A stretch of DNA of 64,000 nucleotides. Origin: Pseudomonas sp. UMAB-08. Its GTDB lineage: Bacteria > Pseudomonadota > Gammaproteobacteria > Pseudomonadales > Pseudomonadaceae. Below, piece by piece: positions 45,040 to 53,955 of the stretch. Made by a program: the position numbers and the translations under genes. The stretch's first letter is position 1. Every line of letters starts with the position of its first letter. Under the pieces are notes generated by a model. It was not told the origin of the DNA. It saw nothing but the letters and a program-made list of their open reading frames with translations, and did no database searches. The stretch spans positions 218,221-282,220 of the forward strand of contig NZ_LT607414.1 of assembly GCF_900095225.1 (NCBI RefSeq), in the 5' to 3' direction.

Positions 45040-45835
45040 GGCCAGGGTCGTCCTGACCGGTGCCAGCGGCGGGATCGGCCTGGCCATCGTCGATGCTCTG
45101 TGCGCAAAAGGCGCTCTGGTATTGGCGGTGGCTCGACATAAAGCGCCACTTGAGCGGTTACTCGCGCTTTATCCGCACAATCTGCGCTGGGTATCAGCCG
45201 ACCTCACAACGACCACTGACCGTAGAAAGGTATTCACCACGGCCGAGGAAATGGGCGGTGTGAACATGCTGATCAATGCTGCCGGGGTCAACCACTTCGC
45301 CATGCTTGAACAGTTGGACGATGCAGAAATCAACGCCATGCTGGCGTTGAACATCAGCGTCCCCATCTGCCTGACACGCACGTTTCTGCCTCTGTTGAAA
45401 GACGCTGAAAGCGCCATGGTCGTCAATGTGGGGTCCACCTATGGCTCCATTGGTTTCCCGGGTTACGCCAGCTATTGCGCGAGTAAGTTCGCGCTGCGCG
45501 GGTTCTCCGAAGCCCTGCGTCGCGAGCTGGCCGATACCCGGGTTGGCGTGCTGTACGTGGCGCCCCGTGCGACGCGCACCTCCATGAACAGCCCCGCCGC
45601 ACAAGCCTTGACCGATGCACTGAAATCAAACGTCGACGACCCACACATCGTCGCTCAGGCGGTTGTCCATGCGATTGCCGGTGATCGTCGCGAGCTCTAC
45701 CTGGGCTGGCCTGAACGCTTCTTCGTCCGCTTGAACAGCCTGCTGCCGAACCTTGTGGACCGCAGCCTGCGTAAACAACTGCCCTTGATCCGGCGACTCA
45801 GTGTCCGGCAAGAAAAAGAGAAATCAAAACCATGA
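45026..45835 (+). CDS. SDR family oxidoreductase
   Basis: The 269-residue short-chain dehydrogenase has the cofactor motif TGASGGIG (about residues 11-18), NAAGVNH, a Ser in NVGSTYGSIG and the catalytic pair Y-x3-K in YCASKFALRG. It is an NAD(P)-dependent reductase or dehydrogenase of a keto or hydroxy group. AGGAG 7 bp upstream favours ATG 45026 over 45020. It overlaps the diiron oxidase by 14 bp, so the two probably act in sequence. Confidence 0.9.
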   Translation: MQLSEARVVLTGASGGIGLAIVDALCAKGALVLAVARHKAPLERLLALYPHNLRWVSADLTTTTDRRKVFTTAEEMGGVNMLINAAGVNHFAMLEQLDDAEINAMLALNISVPICLTRTFLPLLKDAESAMVVNVGSTYGSIGFPGYASYCASKFALRGFSEALRRELADTRVGVLYVAPRATRTSMNSPAAQALTDALKSNVDDPHIVAQAVVHAIAGDRRELYLGWPERFFVRLNSLLPNLVDRSLRKQLPLIRRLSVRQEKEKSKP

Positions 45836-46476
45836 AAAAGCTCTGTATCTACCTACTTTTCGGCGTATTGAGCAGCCCGGCGTGGGCCTTGGAAAGCGCA
45901 GATCAGGAGCGCCTGACTGCCATCCAGCAAAGCTGGGCCCATATCCAGTACGAACTGCCAGCCGAGCAACGTGCTGCTGCGTTTGAAAAGCTTGCAGCAC
46001 AAGCGTCGGCGTTCACTCAGTCTCGGCAGTCCGTTGCCGAGGCCTGGATCTGGTCCGGCATCGTTACCAGCAGTTGGGCCGGTGCTCAAGGCGGACTGGG
46101 GGCACTGGGCAAGGTCAAGGTCGCGCGCACCGATCTCGAAAAAGCCATGGCACTGGACCCGAATGCGCTGCAAGGCTCCGCCTATACCAGCCTCGCAGCA
46201 CTCTATGATCGCGTTCCCGGCTGGCCCGTCGGCTTCGGTGACGCGGAAAAAGCCGAACAGCTCTTGAAACAAGGCCTGCAACTCAATCCGACAGGCATAG
46301 ACAGCCTGTACTTTTGGGGTGACCACCTTTATCGTCAAGGTCGTTATGCCGAAGCCAAGGCAGCCTTGCTCAAAGCCTTGCAAGCGCCCCCACGTCCCGG
46401 CCGGGAAACCGCCGATACGGGTCGCCGCCAGGAGATCCAGGCATTGCTTGGGGAGGTAAACAAGAAAATTAACTGA
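45832..46476 (+). CDS. Exported helical-repeat (TPR-like) protein
   Basis: The 214-residue protein has a signal peptide (residues 1-19, ending in WA) and several TPR-like helix pairs: ARTDLEKAMALDPNALQGSA, AEQLLKQGLQLNPTGIDSL and AKAALLKALQAPPRP. It resembles TRAP-associated T-component-like and lipid-handling periplasmic helical proteins, but no specific family is certain. It could be an adaptor to an envelope partner of the system. Overlap with the SDR is 4 bp (ATGA). Confidence 0.75.
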   Translation: MKKLCIYLLFGVLSSPAWALESADQERLTAIQQSWAHIQYELPAEQRAAAFEKLAAQASAFTQSRQSVAEAWIWSGIVTSSWAGAQGGLGALGKVKVARTDLEKAMALDPNALQGSAYTSLAALYDRVPGWPVGFGDAEKAEQLLKQGLQLNPTGIDSLYFWGDHLYRQGRYAEAKAALLKALQAPPRPGRETADTGRRQEIQALLGEVNKKIN

Positions 46477-46488
46477 CAGGAGTCAGCT

Positions 46489-47151
46489 GTGCGTCTACTG
46501 CTTATCGAAGATGACGTCGCTCTGGGCGAAGGTGTTCATCAGGCCTTGACCCGAGAGGGTTACACCGTTGACTGGCTTAAAGACGGTAGCAGCGCTCTGC
46601 ATTCGCTGCTCACCGAAACCTTTGATCTGGCCGTGCTCGACCTGGGGCTGCCCCGCATGGACGGCCTCGAAGTGCTGCGCCAGTTACGCCAGAGCGGCTC
46701 CACGCTGCCCGTGCTGATCCTCACCGCGCGCGATGCCACCGAAGACCGGATTGCCGGTCTGGATGCAGGCGCCGATGACTACCTGGTCAAGCCTTTTGAC
46801 CTTGCCGAACTGAAAGCCCGCCTGCGCGCGCTGCTGCGCCGAAGTGCGGGACGCGCCCGGGTGCTGATCGAGCATGCCGACATCAGCCTGGACCCAAGCA
46901 CCCAGCAGGTGACCTACCATGGCGCACCGGTTGCGCTGACACCCAAGGAGTACCAGTTGCTCTATGAACTGCTGTCTCCCCCAGGACGGGTAATGACCCG
47001 CGAACGATTGATCCAGTTGCTTTACGGCTGGAACGAAGAAGCGGAAAGCAACACCCTTGAGGTGCATATCCACAATCTGCGGAAAAAATTCAGTTCTGAT
47101 TTAATCCGGACCATTCGCGGTGTCGGCTACCTGGTTGAAGAGCGCCGATGA
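46489..47151 (+). CDS. OmpR-family response regulator (PmrA/QseB type)
   Basis: The 220-residue regulator has a receiver domain (Asp in LAVLDLGLPRMDG, Lys in YLVKPFDLAEL) and a C-terminal winged helix (TPKEYQLLYELLSPPG, NTLEVHIHNLRKKF). Its closest type is the PmrA/QseB/BasR group. A repeat of the kind these proteins bind lies in the promoter region of the same operon (42093), suggesting autoregulation and control of the upstream enzymes. The kinase gene overlaps by 4 bp. Confidence 0.92.
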   Translation: MRLLLIEDDVALGEGVHQALTREGYTVDWLKDGSSALHSLLTETFDLAVLDLGLPRMDGLEVLRQLRQSGSTLPVLILTARDATEDRIAGLDAGADDYLVKPFDLAELKARLRALLRRSAGRARVLIEHADISLDPSTQQVTYHGAPVALTPKEYQLLYELLSPPGRVMTRERLIQLLYGWNEEAESNTLEVHIHNLRKKFSSDLIRTIRGVGYLVEERR

Positions 47152-48515
47152 CCTCAATCAGAAAGCGCACCATGACCTTGATTCTTGGCCTGTTGCTTGT
47201 CGGCCTGTTGATCATGAGTTTCTTCAACCTGCATGACAGCAATCATGAAATTGCCGAAGTCTATGACGCGCAGCTAGCCCAGAACGCTCGCCTGCTGCAA
47301 GGCGTCATGCGCATGCCAATGGCCAGCAAGGACCACTCAGCGCTGTACCAGGCTTTTAACCAGGCACTCAGTCAAGCCTCGCCCAAACTCGATGGCCATC
47401 CCTATGAGAGCAAGATTGCTTTTCAGGTATGGAATCATCAAGGCGAACTGTTGGTACACACTGCCAGCGCCCCCACCTTTACTCACCCGCCTTCCCAGGC
47501 AGGGTTCAGCGATGTCGTTGACCTGAAAAATCATCAATGGCGAACATTTATTCTCGACGATGTGCAGTACGGGCTGCACATCTGGGTCGGCGAGCGTAAC
47601 GATGTGCGAACGGATCTGGTCGACCGTATCGTTCAGCACACCCTTTGGCCAAATCTGTTGGGCAGCCTGATCCTCGTCTCGGTGATGTGGCTGGCGATTG
47701 GTTGGGGGCTCAAGCCCTTGGCTGATTTGGCCGCGACCCTGCGCGCTCGACACTCCGGCTCCCTGGAGCCCCTGCAAATCGAGCCGCTGCCCAGCGAACT
47801 CGAACCCATGCAGGCAGCGCTGAATCGAATGCTTTCGCAAATCCAGGAGGTGTTGGGACGAGAGCGACGCTTCATTGCCGATGCGGCCCATGAAATGCGT
47901 ACACCGTTGGCGGTACTTCGGGTGCATGCGCAGAATTTGCTGGAAGCGGGCACTGAGGAAGAAAAACGAGAGTCACTCGAATACCTGATCGTCGGTGTAG
48001 ACCGCACCAGCCGTTTGGTTAACCAGTTGCTGACCATGGCCAGGCTTGAACCCCAGTCGATAGCACCGCCCCTGCAAACCGTTGACCTGACGGCGACTGT
48101 GCGAGAGGGACTGGTTCAACTGACGCCCTGGTTGCTGAGCAAGGGCCTTGAGCTGTCTTTCGATGTCAGCGATGTCCCCTACATCACCCACACCGATCCA
48201 GTGGCGATTAACATCGCGCTTAATAACCTGGTGACCAACGCCGCGAACTTTTCTCCGGAACATGGCCTGATCACCGTCCGCCTGACAAAAGTCGATGGAC
48301 ACTTCCAGCTGGCTGTCGAAGATCAGGGTCCGGGTATCAACGAGGCGGAGCGTGAGCGGCTCTTTGAGCGCTTTTACAGTCGAGGTAACGACCAGGGCGC
48401 AGGGCTTGGACTGACGATTGTACAAACGATTGCGGTTCGTCTGAGAGGTCGGATAAGTCTGGATAACCTTACGGGCGGCGGTCTCTGCGCAACGCTGGAA
48501 CTCCCCGTCAACTAA
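47148..48515 (+). CDS. Sensor histidine kinase (PmrB/QseC type)
   Basis: The 455-residue membrane kinase has TM1 (about residues 8-27), a periplasmic sensor region of about 135 residues, TM2 (about 165-185), HAMP-like linker, HisKA with H248 in DAAHEMRTPLAVLR and a HATPase domain (NLVTNAANFS, DQGPGINEAE, GAGLGLTIVQTI). It senses an envelope signal and phosphorylates the regulator encoded upstream. The gene is last in the operon and overlaps the convergent DUF190 gene by 8 bp. Confidence 0.92.
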   Translation: MTSIRKRTMTLILGLLLVGLLIMSFFNLHDSNHEIAEVYDAQLAQNARLLQGVMRMPMASKDHSALYQAFNQALSQASPKLDGHPYESKIAFQVWNHQGELLVHTASAPTFTHPPSQAGFSDVVDLKNHQWRTFILDDVQYGLHIWVGERNDVRTDLVDRIVQHTLWPNLLGSLILVSVMWLAIGWGLKPLADLAATLRARHSGSLEPLQIEPLPSELEPMQAALNRMLSQIQEVLGRERRFIADAAHEMRTPLAVLRVHAQNLLEAGTEEEKRESLEYLIVGVDRTSRLVNQLLTMARLEPQSIAPPLQTVDLTATVREGLVQLTPWLLSKGLELSFDVSDVPYITHTDPVAINIALNNLVTNAANFSPEHGLITVRLTKVDGHFQLAVEDQGPGINEAERERLFERFYSRGNDQGAGLGLTIVQTIAVRLRGRISLDNLTGGGLCATLELPVN

Positions 48516-48843
48516 GGGGCTTGTCGGATTTTTTGCCGACAGTCCCCAGCTCGATCGGCGCTTTTATGTAGAACAAGGAGATGTCCTCGGCCTCCAGACG
48601 CTCGAAAAGACGCGCGCACTCGTCTTCGCTAATCGCCAGACGAATTTCGATAGGTTGATCGGCAAGTTCAAAAACGTGCGTTGAATGCAACTGGCCTGTA
48701 TGGCCAAACCCCTCTATGCCCGTCGACAACGTGGCGCCGCGCAGCCCCAGCTCCTTGGCCAGGTCGACGACCCAGTCACCGAGCATTTTTCCGCGATAGC
48801 GACGATTCTGCTGAGTGAAGAAAATCACCAGAAAACCTTTCAT
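48508..48843 (-). CDS. DUF190 domain-containing protein
   Basis: The 111-residue protein belongs to the DUF190 family, which has a PII-like ferredoxin fold (GFLVIFFTQQNRRYRGKML, RGATLSTGIEGFG, FYIKAPIELG). PII-like proteins sense nucleotides and often regulate a membrane partner such as a CrcB fluoride channel, but no partner is adjacent here. It is transcribed against the sensor kinase with an 8-bp overlap of coding ends. Confidence 0.8.
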   Translation of the reverse strand: MKGFLVIFFTQQNRRYRGKMLGDWVVDLAKELGLRGATLSTGIEGFGHTGQLHSTHVFELADQPIEIRLAISEDECARLFERLEAEDISLFYIKAPIELGTVGKKSDKPLS

Positions 48844-48970
48844 GATCCAACCCCTTTTAGCGTGCGCTAATCAGCTGAAACAAGGCCGGCACCGAGCGGC
48901 GCGCCTATAGCGATTGGCAGCCATGATTTCAGCATAGCCGCCCTCCCTGTCGCCCGGTCCGTTCTGGGGT

Positions 48971-51265
48971 TTATTTAATGCATCGGACTAAATAACGCCC
49001 ATCCTCCACCTCGACGCCGTGGGTGTCATGGGTGAAACCCGGGAAGCGCAGGTCATATTCTTGCAGCGCCTTGAGGTAGCCGAGAATCGGACCATCCGCC
49101 GCCCCTGCGCTCTCGCCAGGCATCAGCAGCGGGATGCCAGGCGGATATGGCACTACCCCGGTCGCCGCGGTGCGGCCCGCCATTTGTTCGAGGGTAAGGA
49201 CTTCGATATTGCCACGCACCAGTTGCTCATACGCCGCGACCGGACTGAATTGAGGCACAGGCAAGGTAGAGAATGCCCGAGACATCGATTCAGTGGTGCG
49301 CAGTTCGGACATGGCCTGGAACATGGTGTCGCACAGTGTGCGCAGCCCCATGCCACGGTAGCGTTGCGGGTGCGCGGCGATCAGCGTTGGCAACACATTG
49401 TCCAGTGGCGCGTTGGCGTCGTAGTCACGTTTGAAGTCCAGCAAGGTGCTGACCAATGTACCCCACTTGCCTTTGGTCACACCGATGGAGAACAGGAACA
49501 GAATGGTGAAGTCGGTGGTTTTCTCCACCACGATGCCCTGCCGGTCCAGGTAGGCGCTGAGCACCACCGCAGGAACGCCCTGCTGGCTCATGCCGCCACC
49601 GGGCAATATCCCGGGTGTGGTGATCGACACTTTGATCGGGTCAAGCATGCAGTAGCCGTCTTCGATGTCACCGAAACCATGCCAGGCTGCATTGGGTTTT
49701 AGCACCCAGCACTCAGGGTCACTCGCCAGCAAGGCCTCATCGGCAGTATGGAAAGGCACCACTTCGCCACTCTCGGGATCGATGACGGTGTCCGGCTGCC
49801 AGACATTGAAAAACCACTCGCCCCGGGCCTGGAACTCTTCGTTGAGTCGAGGCACCATGCGTCGAAAAGCAATCGCCTCGCGAATCGCATCGCCCGTCAG
49901 GGCTTTGCCACCAGGGCCGTCCATCATTGCCGCACTGACATCGTTGGAGGCGATGATTGCGTAATTCGGCGAGGTCGAGGCATGCATCATGAACGCCTCG
50001 TTGAACCGCGCATGTTCGATAGGCCGACGACCATCGCGAACGTGGATCATCGAGGCCTGGGACAGCGCCGCCAGCAACTTGTGTGTGGATTGGGTCGCAA
50101 ACACTGTCGGCCTGTCCGCGCTGTAGTCGGCTGGCTCGCCGTGCATGGCGAAACGCTCGCGGTAGATCGGGTTGAAGCGCGCATAACCGAACCAGGCTTC
50201 GTCGAAATGCAAACGGTCGACGCTTTGGCCGAGCAACGCCTCGACCCGGGTCACGTTGTAACAAAGGCCGTCGTAGGTGGAGTTGGTGACAATCGCGTGC
50301 ATCGGTGTCGGGTCCACCCCGTCACGCACCAGTGGATTGCTCGCCACGGCGTCGCGCACGGCCTCGGGGCTCAGGCGCTGGGGAGGTATCGGCCCGATCA
50401 GACCGTAGTGATTTCGCAAGGGAATCAGGTAGGTCGGAATCGCCCCGGACATGGTCATGGCGTGCTCGACCGACTTGTGGCAGTTGCGATCACACAACGC
50501 CACCTGGTCACGCGTGACGCTGGCCATCAGGATCACCCGATTGGAGGTCGATGAACCATTGGTGACGTGATACGTGCGATGAGCGCCGAAGACCTTCGCT
50601 GCGTACACTTCGCTGGCGCCGATGGGACCAGAATGATCAAGTAATGAGCCCAGTTCGCCCACTGAAATCGACAAGTCCGAACGGAACAGGTTCTCGCCAA
50701 AAAAATCGAAAAAAGCCCGACCTACCGTCGACCTCAGGAACGCTGTACCGCCGGTATGTCCCGGCGTGTGCCAAGAGTATTCGTACACTTGCGAGAAGCG
50801 CACCAGCGCACCAAACATCGGTGGCAGCACGGCCTCACGGTAACGCTGAATCGCGGCGACGATGCGCCCGCTGATAAACGCGGTGGTGTCTTCCAGCAGC
50901 CAGATGAAGTCATCTGATTTCTGCATGGCGTCAAGCGGGATGGTCGCGGCACTGTTGCGATCAGCCAACAGAAAAATCGGCAGCGTCTCGCTGCGCTCAC
51001 GCACAGCATCCAATACGCTGTTGGCGATTGCATGGCTGTCGTCGAGGGCCAACTCCCAATCAAGCAACACGCATTGCACCATCGGGTCTGAGTGAATCAG
51101 GATCGCGGCATCCAGCGCCGACTGTGCCAGCAGGACCTCAACCTGGCGTTTTTCCAGCTCTTGCGCCAGCTGCCTGACGGCGCGGCCCGCCGCCGTATTG
51201 GCCGCAAGATCTTCATGGATAAGCAGTGCTTTCATGCCAAGGCGATTTTGCTGATCAAGGGACAT
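48971..51265 (-). CDS. Orn/Lys/Arg decarboxylase, PLP-dependent (first copy)
   Basis: The 764-residue fold-type I decarboxylase has an N-terminal wing domain of response-regulator-like fold, a core with the cofactor Lys (K396 in TQSTHKLLAALSQASM) and a C-terminal domain ending VEDGRYLVRC. Enzymes of this family turn arginine, lysine or ornithine into the diamine and consume a proton, which raises internal pH under acid or low-oxygen conditions. The specific substrate cannot be read. ATG 51265 has GGAAG upstream. It is a distant paralogue of the enzyme at 58015. Confidence 0.9.
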   Translation of the reverse strand: MSLDQQNRLGMKALLIHEDLAANTAAGRAVRQLAQELEKRQVEVLLAQSALDAAILIHSDPMVQCVLLDWELALDDSHAIANSVLDAVRERSETLPIFLLADRNSAATIPLDAMQKSDDFIWLLEDTTAFISGRIVAAIQRYREAVLPPMFGALVRFSQVYEYSWHTPGHTGGTAFLRSTVGRAFFDFFGENLFRSDLSISVGELGSLLDHSGPIGASEVYAAKVFGAHRTYHVTNGSSTSNRVILMASVTRDQVALCDRNCHKSVEHAMTMSGAIPTYLIPLRNHYGLIGPIPPQRLSPEAVRDAVASNPLVRDGVDPTPMHAIVTNSTYDGLCYNVTRVEALLGQSVDRLHFDEAWFGYARFNPIYRERFAMHGEPADYSADRPTVFATQSTHKLLAALSQASMIHVRDGRRPIEHARFNEAFMMHASTSPNYAIIASNDVSAAMMDGPGGKALTGDAIREAIAFRRMVPRLNEEFQARGEWFFNVWQPDTVIDPESGEVVPFHTADEALLASDPECWVLKPNAAWHGFGDIEDGYCMLDPIKVSITTPGILPGGGMSQQGVPAVVLSAYLDRQGIVVEKTTDFTILFLFSIGVTKGKWGTLVSTLLDFKRDYDANAPLDNVLPTLIAAHPQRYRGMGLRTLCDTMFQAMSELRTTESMSRAFSTLPVPQFSPVAAYEQLVRGNIEVLTLEQMAGRTAATGVVPYPPGIPLLMPGESAGAADGPILGYLKALQEYDLRFPGFTHDTHGVEVEDGRYLVRCIK

Positions 51266-51364
51266 AGCGTCTTCCAGACAGATAAAAAGGTGACTCGAAG
51301 CCTGCAAGCGCAGGCCTCGGTATGGGACGTTCAGCGCCTGTAGGCTGGCGCGGTGAACAGCACG

Positions 51365-53881
51365 TTAACGCTGCCAGGCGATGAGCCCGACCTCCAGCGG
51401 GACCGCCAGCCCAGTGGCGTCATTGACGATCACGCGCGCGGTGTAAGCCAGCGCGGGACGATCATCAGGCACCTCGGCGCGATAGATCAAAACACCTCCA
51501 GGCAGTGCCATCGGGTCGACCACCATGTCCTGAACATCAGCGGGCGCACCCGCCAGGCCTTCGGCATACAGTTGCACGCGCAACTGGTCCGGGGACAGTC
51601 CGTCAAGGTCCATGTGTAACGCTGCAGCGTAATGACCCTCCTGCTGGTGCATGTCCAGGTGCAGAAAGCGGATATGAGCCCAACGAACACTCAGATCCTC
51701 GCGCCCACGAGTGAGTTGCACGGCCAGTCGGCCTTCGTCCGCCGCGCGCGCCCGGTAGGCCGTTGCGGCGGGCAAATAATAATATTGGGTATAGTCGCGT
51801 ACGGCCCGATCAGCGGAAAACTGTGTCACCAGCGCTCCCATGCTGCAGCGCATGCGCCGGATCCATTGCCTGGGAATGCCCTCTGCATCGCGCTCATAAA
51901 AGGCAGGCACCACCTCATCCTCAAGCAACGAATAGAGCTGGGTAGCGTCGACACTGTCGTAATCGTCAGTATGCTCGGCGCCATCGCCAACCCCCCAGCC
52001 CACCTCCTCTGAGCATGCTTCGGCCCACCAGCCATCGAGCTGGGACAGGTTCAATCCACCGTTGGCGAGGACTTTCATCCCGCTGGTGCCGCTGGCCTCC
52101 CACGGACGGCGTGGGGTGTTGACCCAAACGTCGACCCCCTGCACCAAATGGCGTGCCACGCGCATATCGTAGTCTTCGAGGAAAGCCACACGCCCGTTGA
52201 CCTCCGGACGGCGAATGAACGCGTACCAGTCACGAATCATCTGCTGCCCGACGATGTCAGCCGGATGCGCCTTGCCGGCGATGAGCAACTGCACCGGCCG
52301 GGTTGGATGGTTGAGAATGCGCAGCAGCCGGTCGGGGTCCTGCAACAACAGGTTAGGCCGTTTGTACGAGGCAAAGCGCCTGGCAAAGCCCAGCGTCAAT
52401 ACCTGCGGATTGAACAAGGCACCCGCCGACTCGATGGCCTCCAGTGAGGCACCGTGAATGGCCTCGCTGCGTGCCAGATTGGTGCGAACGAACTCGAACA
52501 ACAGCGTCCTGGCCTGCTCGCGCAAACGCCAGATATGCCCATCATCGACCTGCTCCAGCAACTCGCTGACCCGCGACTCACTGGTGCCGCGCCAAGGCAA
52601 ATCCCCCCCGTGCAAGGCTTGCCAATGCGACTCGGCTTCGAGTGATACCCATGTCGGCAAGTGAACGCCATTGGTCACGTGCCCGATCGGTACGGCATCA
52701 CGGGGCCAGCGTGGAAACAGACCCTGGAAAATGTGCCGGCTGGTTACCCCATGCAGGCGGCTCACTGCATTGACCGCACCCGCACAACGCGTCGCCAGGA
52801 ACGCCATATTGAAGTGTTCTTGCGCATCGCCAGCGTTCTGCCGTCCCAGCGCCAGAATGGCCGACAACGGCTGGCCCAGTTCAGTTTCGACATAGCGCCC
52901 CAGGTATTTGCCGATCAACTCCGGGGGGAAACGGTCAAAACCAGCCTCGACCGGTGTATGGGTGGTGAACACATTACCGGCACGGGTGGCGGTCATCGCG
53001 ACATCGAACCCGACGTTGTTCGCTTGCATGTAGCTGCGGGCCCGTTCAAGCGCAGCGAAAGCGGCGTGGCCATCGTTTAGATGACAGACATCCGGCGTGT
53101 AGCCTGCGGCCTCCAGCAAACGCCATCCACCAATACCCAGCACCACCTCCTGGCGAAGACGCATCTCCACATCGCCGCCATACAGCTCACCGGTGATCAG
53201 CCGGAACGGGGGTGGATTGGCCGGGTCGTTACTGTCGAGCAGCAATAATTTATTACGCCCCACCGTTGCCTGCCAACCCCGTACCCAGACCGTCAGACCT
53301 GGCAATTGCACGGACAGACGTAACAAGCTGCCATCCGGGCGCAACAAGGGCTCCACCGGCAATTGGCGCGTGTCATTGACCGGGTACAAGGCTTGTTGGT
53401 CACCCTGAAAACCGATTTCCTGGCGGAAATACCCTTGCTGCCAAAGCATGCCGACAGCCACCACCGGAACACCCAGGTCGCTGGCGGCTTTCAACTGGTC
53501 GCCCGCGACATTGCCCAGCCCCCCCGAGTAAATCGGCAGTGCCTCGCTGAGCATGTACTCCATGGAGAAGTAGGCCACTTGATGCAAATCAGCGTCTGGG
53601 TGTTCGCGCTCGAACCATGAGGGCTGAGCGAGGATATCCCGATGGATCTCGGCGATGCGGGTAACCCGCGCATGAAAATGACTGTTGCCCAGCAGGACGT
53701 TGATCTTCTGGTCGGAAACCGCGTTGAGCACCACACAAGGGTTGTGGGTCAGTTCCCATAATTCATGGTCGAGACTGCGCCAGATATCATCATTCAGACA
53801 CGACCAACGGATGGACTGATCAAACGCCAGTTGGCGCAGGGTTTGAAAGCTCGGATCAAGATCGTTGCAAGGAGACTGCAT
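51365..53881 (-). CDS. glgP: Alpha-glucan phosphorylase
   Basis: The 838-residue enzyme has an N-terminal DUF3417 domain followed by the glycosyltransferase family 35 core, with the cofactor Lys in GTSGMKVLANGGLNLSQLDG and the phosphate/PLP region RFASYKRPNLLL. It releases glucose 1-phosphate from glycogen or maltodextrin without ATP. This DUF3417-containing group is somewhat different from E. coli GlgP. It would feed sugar phosphates to the phosphoketolase encoded upstream. Start 53881 is chosen by homology of the next residues; an ATG upstream in frame is possible. Confidence 0.9.
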   Translation of the reverse strand: MQSPCNDLDPSFQTLRQLAFDQSIRWSCLNDDIWRSLDHELWELTHNPCVVLNAVSDQKINVLLGNSHFHARVTRIAEIHRDILAQPSWFEREHPDADLHQVAYFSMEYMLSEALPIYSGGLGNVAGDQLKAASDLGVPVVAVGMLWQQGYFRQEIGFQGDQQALYPVNDTRQLPVEPLLRPDGSLLRLSVQLPGLTVWVRGWQATVGRNKLLLLDSNDPANPPPFRLITGELYGGDVEMRLRQEVVLGIGGWRLLEAAGYTPDVCHLNDGHAAFAALERARSYMQANNVGFDVAMTATRAGNVFTTHTPVEAGFDRFPPELIGKYLGRYVETELGQPLSAILALGRQNAGDAQEHFNMAFLATRCAGAVNAVSRLHGVTSRHIFQGLFPRWPRDAVPIGHVTNGVHLPTWVSLEAESHWQALHGGDLPWRGTSESRVSELLEQVDDGHIWRLREQARTLLFEFVRTNLARSEAIHGASLEAIESAGALFNPQVLTLGFARRFASYKRPNLLLQDPDRLLRILNHPTRPVQLLIAGKAHPADIVGQQMIRDWYAFIRRPEVNGRVAFLEDYDMRVARHLVQGVDVWVNTPRRPWEASGTSGMKVLANGGLNLSQLDGWWAEACSEEVGWGVGDGAEHTDDYDSVDATQLYSLLEDEVVPAFYERDAEGIPRQWIRRMRCSMGALVTQFSADRAVRDYTQYYYLPAATAYRARAADEGRLAVQLTRGREDLSVRWAHIRFLHLDMHQQEGHYAAALHMDLDGLSPDQLRVQLYAEGLAGAPADVQDMVVDPMALPGGVLIYRAEVPDDRPALAYTARVIVNDATGLAVPLEVGLIAWQR

Positions 53882-53955
53882 GGACTGGCCCTTATACGAA
53901 CTGGGGACAACTGGGGTTCGGCCACACCTCAAGCGTGACCGGATGTCGAAACCGC

